54,955 bases of DNA from Conoideocrella luteorostrata (lineage: Eukaryota > Ascomycota > Sordariomycetes > Hypocreales > Clavicipitaceae): the NCBI GenBank assembly GCA_032433595.1, contig JASWJB010000301.1:1-54955 (forward strand). The letters run 5' to 3'. Position numbers and translations under genes: made by a program. Each line of letters starts with the position of its first letter. The stretch's first letter is position 1. The notes under the pieces are model-generated. The model saw only the letters and a program-made list of their open reading frames with translations. It was not told the DNA's origin and did no database searches. Below are positions 48,401 to 54,955 of this stretch, in pieces.

Positions 48401-50049
48401 CGTCAAAGAATCACGACGAAACGTTTGAGTCCCTGAGAAGCGCCATCACGGCATCACAGGACGCCAGATCGCATCTAGAGAAGAAACTTGAAGAGGAACG
48501 CAGCGCTCGCGAAAAAATTGAAGACAAATTAAACAATCTAAAGATGGAACATGAGGCTCGCACGACGGAGCTGGTCACCTCGACTCAACGACTGCGCGAT
48601 GCTGAGGAACTCGCTGAGAAGCACGCTATTGAAGCGCGCACTCACCGCCAGGCACTGTTGTCAGGACTTGACAAGATGTCAAGTCGAGAACTGGCCGATG
48701 CTGGCAAGGGTGAAGGGGTTCAACGTGCTGCAGCCCTTCAGAAACAGGTTGCGACGGCCAACGAGTTGGTCAAGAAGTATCAACAAGAAGCCAATATCGC
48801 CGCGGACAAATTGCGCAGCGCTGAAGAGCGAATTGCTGGCCTGGAACAGTATCAGGAGCAGTCAAGCAGAGAGGGTGTCGCCATAAGAAGACAGCTTCAA
48901 TCTGCCCTGAGAGATACGCAAACTCTTCAAGCTGGTCACACGGATCTCAAGAAGCAGCTCGCTGGCCAGCAGCTCGAGACCAATGCCATGACTGTGCAAC
49001 ATAACGCGCTCAAGGATATCTTGGCCGAGCGTGGCATCAGCCCTACAGGCGCTGTGCGATCTCGCGGGCTGACCAGCCCCCGGACCAACTCTCCTGAACA
49101 AACCCGCCTGCGCGACTTGGAGGCGCAACTCCTCAATGCTACTACAGCGCATGAGGAGAGCAGACAGCAATTTGCATCTCAGCAGCAAGAGTCGGAGATG
49201 GCATACCGCGAAAAACTCCAACAGCTTGAGAGCGACTACCAATCGGCAGTGCACTACGTCAAAGGGACGGAAAGGATGCTGAAGCAGCTGAAAGATCAGC
49301 TGTCTCGATACAAGACTGATAACGGACGTCTGAAGCTGGAGATTGAGGAGCTAGAAGGCCGTCTTGAAGGTGACGGTGAAAGATCAGGAGGGGCAGCACA
49401 TGAAGGCTGGGAAAGCGAAAGAGATGCTCTGAGACAAAGAGTGGGGACTCTCGAGTCTGAATTGAGGACGTCGGGATCTAAGCTGGAAAAGAGTCTTGAA
49501 GCTTTGAAGAAGGAGCTGGCCGACAACAAAAGGCAGCGTGATGAGGCGGTCAAGACGTTGACTCTACATCGCGGTGATTTCGAGCAGCTACGATCTGAAA
49601 ATGCCCTCCTCGAGCAGCGTGCTGGCGATGCCGAGAAGAAGGTGGCTCTGCTCCTTGATCAAGTTGAGGTGTCGGTGGATAACTACCGACGACGCAGCCG
49701 TCAGATCCCCAGCGTGACGTCGGAGAGCACCAACGGTCTGGCGCTCGGGCACAGCCGCAATGAGAGTTCTGAAAACGAGAGTGTGTATGGCGAAACCCAA
49801 GATGCTAGAAACAGCGCCGCACTTGACAATCTTGCTAGTGAGCTCGAGACTCTTCGCAGCCACTGGGAGGCTCATAACAAGAACTACCGGTTGAGCAACA
49901 ACTTTGACTTTGACGCCCCGGTAGTTGCTGGCACGAAGCAGCCGCCACCCGAGGAAGCTTCAGCCAATACTGGCCTCAGCGAAAGCCTCGCCGACTGGAG
50001 AAAGAGGCTCGACACGGATGATCCCCGCTTGGGGGGCGACAAGGCTTAG
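45444..50049 (+). CDS. tea1: Tea1/KelA-type kelch-repeat and coiled-coil cell-polarity protein
   Basis: Cell-end marker that travels on microtubule plus ends and directs polarised growth of hyphae (Tea1/KelA family role). Exons are 45444-45686, 45764-46139, 46204-46471 and 46536-50049; the product is 1466 residues. Six or so kelch repeats span about residues 90-425 (for example YIFGGQVEG, FGGTNGFHW, YVFGGRTEEG). A Pro/Ala/Ser-rich linker follows, then a very long coiled coil from about residue 680 to 1370, rich in Glu, Lys, Gln and Leu. A trinucleotide tract at about 47062-47109 encodes a Gly-Ala then poly-Ala run. All introns are short with GT-AG ends. The start has a strong context (GCAACCATGG). 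It diverges from kog1; a degraded gene fragment lies about 125 bp downstream. Confidence 0.94.
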
Positions 50050-50173
50050 AGAATCAGAAGGCTTTCTTCACACGCACAAAATGGCAGTAATTGCCAGACA
50101 TGTCAAGATCTTGCTGCGCATTCCACGAAAAACAAAAAGAGAGAGAGACTATATACCCACTCATCCAGTCCAG

Positions 50174-50546
50174 TCTTGACTATGAGAAGCTACAGGTCAT
50201 TAGTGCTATGGGCGCAGGGTGCAAGAGCGATTCTACTAGAATTGTTGTTGGGGAGATGGGCGCAAGCGAAGATGATGGATGGCCTGCCACGTGCCACAAG
50301 ACGACGTCTGAAGTTGCTTGGTATCACGAATGGCATTCCGGTTGTGTATTCTATAGAGCAGTCGGGGGAAGGCAAGGCCGAGTTACTCCCCCTTGTCGAG
50401 GAGGAGTTTCAGAAAGGCTCAGTTAATGATCTTGGTGTGATGCCACATTTCAGAGTCAGGATATTACCAGTGATGGGCACCATGCCAGCAGTGTTTGGGC
50501 CAACAGCCGCCAACCACGTTATCCTCAGTATCACTGGCTACCCGCT
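50174..50546 (+). pseudogene. Truncated, frameshifted relic of a TcdA/Tcd1-type tRNA t6A dehydratase
   Basis: The intact family (E1-like, ATP-dependent) converts t6A37 of tRNA to its cyclic form. Here one frame reads VISAMGAGCKSDSTRIVVGEMG (50196 onward, ending near 50276), and another continues with RATRRRLKLLG, the GEGKAELLPL block, DLGVMPHFRVRILPV, GTMPAVFG and NHVILSITGYP up to about 50546. These are ordered, conserved blocks of the middle and C-terminal E1-like region. The frame changes near 50277-50284. The N-terminal nucleotide-binding half and the C-terminal membrane or tail part are absent, and unrelated sequence follows to a stop at 50587-50589. No start codon is suitable. It lies about 125 bp past the tea1-like stop, possibly inside that gene's 3' untranslated region. 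Identification is by recognised motifs only. Confidence 0.85.
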
Positions 50547-50589
50547 AAGACTGCGTCACCCAGTCGGCCTGGTCACCGTGTGCATTTAG

Positions 50590-52630
50590 CCTGGAAGCAA
50601 AAGGGAGCCATGGTTTGTTGTGGCATTCATATATGTGATGTTGTACTGTATATTCACGCACGCAGGGGCAATTTTTTTTTTTTTTCCCTCCGATTCTCTT
50701 TTCGATTGTTGCTGATACATAAGAAAAATCGGGGGCAGTCAGGAGTTGGGGGCTTCCATGATGATGTATTTCTGGTCTTTTTTGGTTCTTTTATCTTTTT
50801 ATCCTTTGTTTGGTTTTTTGGTCTGCTTGATCTTATTTATTCGCCATTCTATATCTCTCACGAGAGAAGTCGGCGCAGGATCTGAAGGGTTCGGATAATA
50901 CCCTCGCTTAAACGTCAATGTCTAAATCTTATTGATTGATTAAACGGTTTTGATTCGCCATTTGCATCGCGTGCGGGTGACTGCTTTGTTATCTATCCCA
51001 GGCCAGATGGGGAATCTTACCGCAGTGCAATGCGGCTGAAGCCAAGCTGCCATGCAGGGCATATTGACTGTTAGACTGACATGGGCGCAGAGAGTGAAGC
51101 GGCCGAGATCGAACCGGCGAAAGACCAATACACGTACGGAGTACGTTAACTACTGGGACGGGCGAGACGCAGGCAAGTACCTACATACGTACGTACCAAA
51201 CCGATTGCGTGGAGCATGCACATCAAGACCGACAGGCCTGATCACTGAAGGAAACAAAAAGCAGGAACATGACGACAGCATGAAAACCCTGCCAGGTGAG
51301 AAGATTAAGTTGACTATCTGTCTTAGCCAACGCATTTTGCAGCGCTGCCGTCGATTAGTGGCCTGCGGCAAAACCCCGAGCAAAGCTCAAAATATCGCGA
51401 GGCACCGCCAACGCAACAGGCGGTGATAACTACAAATACGTGCGAATTCCATATTGACGTTAATCATGGCTTACATGAGCAAGCTATAATATAACACGTG
51501 CCTCCGGTCATCAATTCTACAACTCAACGTGGCGTGGCTGCCTCTGCCGCCTGGTGGATCTTTTCCATCCACCGCATGATACAGTCCCCCAGCCGTCATT
51601 CCGAGCCACCACGCGACGGGATTTGGTTATTTCTGGGCTCGCATTACTGGACGCCCACTGTAGTCGACTAGACTACCAGTGGCGTCATATGCAGTACATG
51701 TTTAATTATCGCATTGACAAACTTAGGTGAACACTTAGGGTGCCGTACCCACCACTGCTGCTGCAGCCATTCTTAACTGCGGCGTGCCATGTACCAGTGT
51801 TGTAAGTGTCGTAATGTCCCAGCAGACTTTAGTCTAACAAAGAGATACATCGCTGCGGGCACGTCTTTTCAGCAGCCTGCTCACGTGGGTCATGATTATG
51901 GTCAATAAGGAGTTCAGCCGTAAAGGTAGGAATTACGGTCCGTTGCGAAGGCCTGCTGCGTGGCCGCGCGATGTCGGCTTTGCTGGGAGGTCCTCCATGT
52001 AGTTACCACTCATTCAGCATGGGTGGTGAGTAACTAGTTAGCATGGAACGACATGCGCCTGTTTGGACAGTACGGAGGAAGGGGCGGCCGGGAAGAAAGG
52101 GGACTGAGGCCGGAGGCGGGGGTGGCATAAGTTGGAAATGGCAGCGACTTTACGCTAGCAGGCAGAACCGATTTCGCGGGAATGTTACAGATGGTCATTG
52201 ACCAGGTCGGGCGGGTTGGGGTGGTATGGTCCTTATTGATGCATGAATGTGTTGAGTTAGGTGGGCACGTAGATGAGAGCTGGGGCCGTTATACCTCCAT
52301 TGGATGAGCGGACTGGACAAACTGCTACTTTGTGCTTCACAAGGGGAATAGACAGATGATCCGGGTATCTACAGGACCTGATCTATTATTCAAACCAAAC
52401 ACGAATTGCTCAAGATGACGACTCATATGTACAGCTTGCCTTCTTTCTCTCTGCATCTGTCCCATTTGCATGTCTGTCATACATGGCTCGCTCCGGTCGG
52501 TCGGTGCTCATACACGGTGACGTCGAAGTTGAGGTCGACTTTGAGCTGTTGCATGAACTTGTCGTGTCAGCAGGAGGACTTGGATGTACGCAGTGGTCTT
52601 TTATGACAGCGGGATAAGATAACCACGGAC
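50590..52630. other. Gene-free span between the Tcd relic and the first small peptide gene
   Basis: About 2 kb with a T-run at 50671-50686, a TACGGAGTA motif at 51135 and only unrecognised short frames (for example 51052-51426). No gene is supported. Confidence 0.5.
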
Positions 52631-52759
52631 CTAGACACCGAATGTGATACGATACCGAGAATTGCATCGCTCCCATAGCTTCCAGGACACAAAGATAACG
52701 GAAGGAAGGTTGACTAGCACGCCGATGATGGCGACGATGGCTTCCGGACCGAGATCCAT
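52631..52759 (-). CDS. 42-residue single-span membrane peptide, copy 1
   Basis: An intact 43-codon frame (ATG at 52759-52757, TAG at 52633-52631) that begins MDLGPEAIVAIIGVLVNLP and ends with a WKLWERC segment and a short polar tail. It has one hydrophobic stretch (about residues 8-25) flanked by acidic Glu6 and basic Lys27/Arg31, suggesting a small membrane peptide with its N-terminus outside or luminal and its basic C-terminus in the cytosol. The family was not recognised. Coding status rests on the paralogue at 54232-54360: the same length, no gaps, 20 of 42 identical residues and mostly conservative hydrophobic changes. The two genes also share a short block upstream of their start codons. 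It is too short for routine gene finders. Function unknown. Confidence 0.72.
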   Translation of the reverse strand: MDLGPEAIVAIIGVLVNLPSVIFVSWKLWERCNSRYRITFGV

Positions 52760-54231
52760 GGCTTTTAGCAAAACCACCGGTGGAATTGGTGGATTGTATT
52801 ATGTTGCTTGAAAATTTCAGTTCCAGAGATCAAATATATTTATTAAAGGATGTGTTTGCGAGTGCCTCTGCTGGGATATGGGATTGTTGTGCAGAGGCAG
52901 GAGGAAGGAGAGTTAGTTATATACGTCAATAAAAGTCAGATAAAGAAATTTTATCGGGTACATACATCTAGCAAAACGGCAGCGGGCTTGTATATGTACG
53001 TGGCCGGCAGTTTACCGGCGGCCCGAAAAGCCATTTTCCCGCGGCGACCCCTTTACAAAGTATCTCAAGTTCTGATACACACATATCCAGGCAATCTGCA
53101 TCAATAGCCACGATGTCGACCTTGCACATGCCGTGGGCAATTCAATCACACAAGTCGAGAACGGGTGGGTTGAAACTGTTCCCATACGACTGCATTAGGG
53201 TATGATGCAATCGAATTTTTCAGTTCTTTCACCTCCGGCATCAGATCTGTCTGTAGCGTCGTCACCCCCTCCAGACGTTTCCACAGCAGGAAACGAGTTG
53301 CTTCTGCCTCCCGGTTTGACGCCAGTGATTGTACAGCATGCGGATGTCGGAGTACACCTTTTGACGCTTCAAATGGAATTGCTGCTTCTGGGTAGCCGCA
53401 GCATTGGTTGTGGCTCGACTGAACCAGTGCGACCGCGAAAATTCCAATGTAAGAGGGGTGCCTTGCAAACGAACTAGCTGGCTTTAGTCAAACAGGTATC
53501 AATGCGACAGAATACGACCACGCCATGTGCCGTGGCGACTGGAGAACTGCTGTCGAGGCTGGGAGCTTGCAATGAGGTCACTACCATGGAGTATTCTCCG
53601 TATGCGCTCTGTATCGCTGTAGAAGAGAAAAGCGGGTCATGGGCAGGGGTGAAGGTGGTGAGAATAAGGTGAGAAATGTTAGAAGTTAATGTGGGTCCTA
53701 TATCTAAGTCGGAGGTGATTCGGAGGCTCGCGAGGCAGAGAGATGGTGCATGGTTAATGGAAGGAAAACGTCCAAAGACAAAGTGGAAGGTAATAGGCGA
53801 ATGTGGATATCCTTTTAAAGTAACTTGCAAGTGTGTTTTGTATTGAGGAAGTGAACACTCATGCTGGCCACGCTTGCTCATATTGAAAGGACAGGACATT
53901 GAAGCTGCGGCGATTAAGGTGTGTACATGACTTGCTTGATCTATTGTTCAAATGACAGCGAATATCCAATAACTTCTCATAATGATGAATTGACTTGCTG
54001 CCGACATGAGTAGACCTGTAAATTGTATCTCCTCCTCCTCCTCCTCCTCCTCCTCCTCTCCGCCTATGTTGCAGTTCCATCAACGTTCAATGTCGGCTTG
54101 CTCGCCCGCTCGCATGAGTATCAACGCACGCACGCACGGATGTTGAACTGCTCCTTGTATGTATTAGCAAATGTGTTTTCGTTCATAGGGAGATTGCAAG
54201 ACAAAAAAAAAAAAGACAAAAAAAGACAAAC
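52760..54231. other. Spacer between the two small peptide genes
   Basis: About 1.5 kb. The first 100 nt hold the upstream region of copy 1, including an AAAGGATGTGTTTGC block at 52846-52859. A CTC array lies at 54029-54060. Open frames such as 53474-53899 (minus strand) and 53202-53477 (plus strand) resemble no family. Confidence 0.5.
54029..54060. repeat. CTC trinucleotide microsatellite
   Basis: About ten CTC units between the two small peptide genes. Confidence 0.9.
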
Positions 54232-54360
54232 CTAAGCACCGACTGTAGTTTGATTAGTCTGTGTATAACGCTCCCATAGCTTCCAGCAGACTAAGGCGAC
54301 GGTTGGAATGTTGACCAACAAGCCGACGACGGCAATGGCGGCTTCTTGGCTAAGACCCAT
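54232..54360 (-). CDS. 42-residue single-span membrane peptide, copy 2
   Basis: An intact 43-codon frame (ATG at 54360-54358, TAG at 54234-54232) that begins MGLSQEAAIAVVGLLVNIP and continues with a WKLWERY segment and a Thr/Gln/Asn-rich tail. The layout is the same as in copy 1: Glu6, a hydrophobic stretch at about 7-25, the conserved Asn17-x-Pro19 kink, the Trp26-Lys-Leu-Trp-Glu-Arg31 block and a polar C-terminus. A longer open frame in the same register runs upstream to 54684 with other possible starts, but only the 42-residue part matches copy 1. A GGATATGTTTGC block about 100 nt upstream matches copy 1. The family is not recognised and its function is unknown; a secreted signal, a membrane regulator or a stress peptide are all possible. 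Confidence 0.72.
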   Translation of the reverse strand: MGLSQEAAIAVVGLLVNIPTVALVCWKLWERYTQTNQTTVGA

Positions 54361-54707
54361 GGCTATTTGTCTGAGCAGATGGGGAATTTTTTTTCTTTTT
54401 TCGTTTTTTATTGGGTTTATTGAAGAGAGTTTAAATCTGTGGCAGTTGGATGTTTGAAGGATATGTTTGCAACAGGAAGCGGCCGCAACAAAAATCGAGG
54501 CCGAGTTGCGTGGTGACGGTACGGTGCGTGGAGCATACTGCGTACAGTGTACAGAATAATAGCCACAAGGGGGGACAATGTAAGCCGGTAGTGGTGCACC
54601 CCCTACTACATTGTCAAATTGACTGCGTTGACGCTGACGGCCACAACGAAGGCATTTGAATCTCGATTTTGATGAGAATTGCATCGATAGCTAGCTAATT
54701 GAACGTT
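54361..54707. other. Upstream region of small peptide copy 2
   Basis: About 350 nt with an AT-rich leader, a T-rich tract at 54388-54410 and the GGATATGTTTGC block near 54459-54470. It ends at the transposase relic. Confidence 0.45.
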
Positions 54708-54955
54708 CTAATGCGCGGTATAACCTCCTCTCAAAGCGACGACTTCATTGAGCCGGGTTGGCATTGAACAAATCCACTTATTAATAGTCTCTTGAGGAAG
54801 CTTAGCCCAGGCCTCTTGGCCCGACTACCGGCTTAAATATGGGCCATAGCAGGAACATCCTCGTCCAGCACTCGCTGCATAGATGGGCAGCAGGTCGAGC
54901 ACTCCAGATGGGAGCATTGGATCGATTCGCGGACCTCGGCGCCCGAAAATGCCTC
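54708..54955 (-). mobile_element. Decayed Tc1/mariner-like transposase, C-terminal end, cut by the window edge
   Basis: On the minus strand, one frame ends with AWAKLPQETINKW, then CSMPTRLNEVVALRGGYTAH and a stop at 54710-54708. This is the typical C-terminal pattern of Tc1/mariner DDE transposases (a W-x-x-I, SMPxRL, GGYT ending). Further left on the minus strand a second frame shows NAPIWSAR and LLWPIFKP, which resemble the DNAPIHTAR and WPP-SPDLNP blocks. The part that should contain SPDLNPIE is disrupted by stops and a shift of frame. The copy is therefore dead and truncated. The 5' half lies outside the window, and no terminal inverted repeat could be defined. Confidence 0.55.

Noticed and set aside
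50176..50589. Treating the Tcd-like segment as a complete 137-residue gene
   Set aside because: The frame starts without a proper N-terminal domain, and its first 35 codons are out of register with the homologous frame, so it is scored as a pseudogene.
53474..53899. 141-codon open frame on the minus strand between the small peptide genes
   Set aside because: It starts with ATG but has no recognised motif; a real lineage-specific gene cannot be excluded, but nothing supports it.

Overview
The window is nuclear DNA of a filamentous ascomycete, most likely a sordariomycete of the Hypocreales type. The evidence is a set of conserved fungal genes with short introns (about 50-280 nt, GTRNGT donors, CTAAY-like branch sites, YAG acceptors), long gene-free spacers and a fungal gene repertoire. 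There are no bacterial-style operons, no CRISPR array and no rRNA. Exon coordinates below come from conceptual splicing: each model has canonical introns, a total length divisible by three and a protein that fits its family.

Layout from left to right. At 151-8716 lies a gene-dense housekeeping block: a Prx5/AspF3-type peroxiredoxin (+), ribosomal protein eL24 (-), the tRNA adenosine deaminase Tad1 (+), the beta subunit of the nascent polypeptide-associated complex, EGD1 (-), and an isp4-like OPT oligopeptide transporter (-). A gene-free span of almost 6.8 kb follows. From 15489 to 22712 are three minus-strand genes: the complex III assembly factor CBP4, an EHN-type epoxide hydrolase and an RNA-dependent RNA polymerase with the DLDGD catalytic motif. 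RdRP and a CDP-alcohol phosphotransferase (choline/ethanolamine phosphotransferase, 25222-26648, +) diverge from a 2.5 kb spacer. A Pap1/YAP-type bZIP factor (-) has 5.2 kb of gene-free DNA upstream. The TORC1 scaffold raptor/Kog1 (-) and a Tea1/KelA-type kelch and coiled-coil polarity protein (+) diverge from another 5.2 kb spacer.

The right end (50050-54955) is accessory in character. It holds a truncated, frameshifted relic of a TcdA/Tcd1-type tRNA t6A dehydratase gene, two paralogous genes for 42-residue single-span membrane peptides, and a decayed Tc1/mariner-like transposase end running off the window.

The strongest unusual observations are three. First, EGD1 appears to need a one-nucleotide microexon, so that the three bases of Gly18 come from three different exons. 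Second, two 42-codon genes about 1.6 kb apart are alignable without gaps over their whole length, share a short upstream block, and encode an unrecognised family of tiny membrane peptides. Third, the 9-mer TACGGAGTA (either strand) occurs at 26 positions I located, all in non-coding DNA, against about 0.4 expected by chance.

Most genes here are independent housekeeping or signalling genes and do not form a pathway. The likely exceptions are functional themes only: translation (eL24, NAC-beta, Tad1, the Tcd relic) and growth control (Kog1, Tea1).
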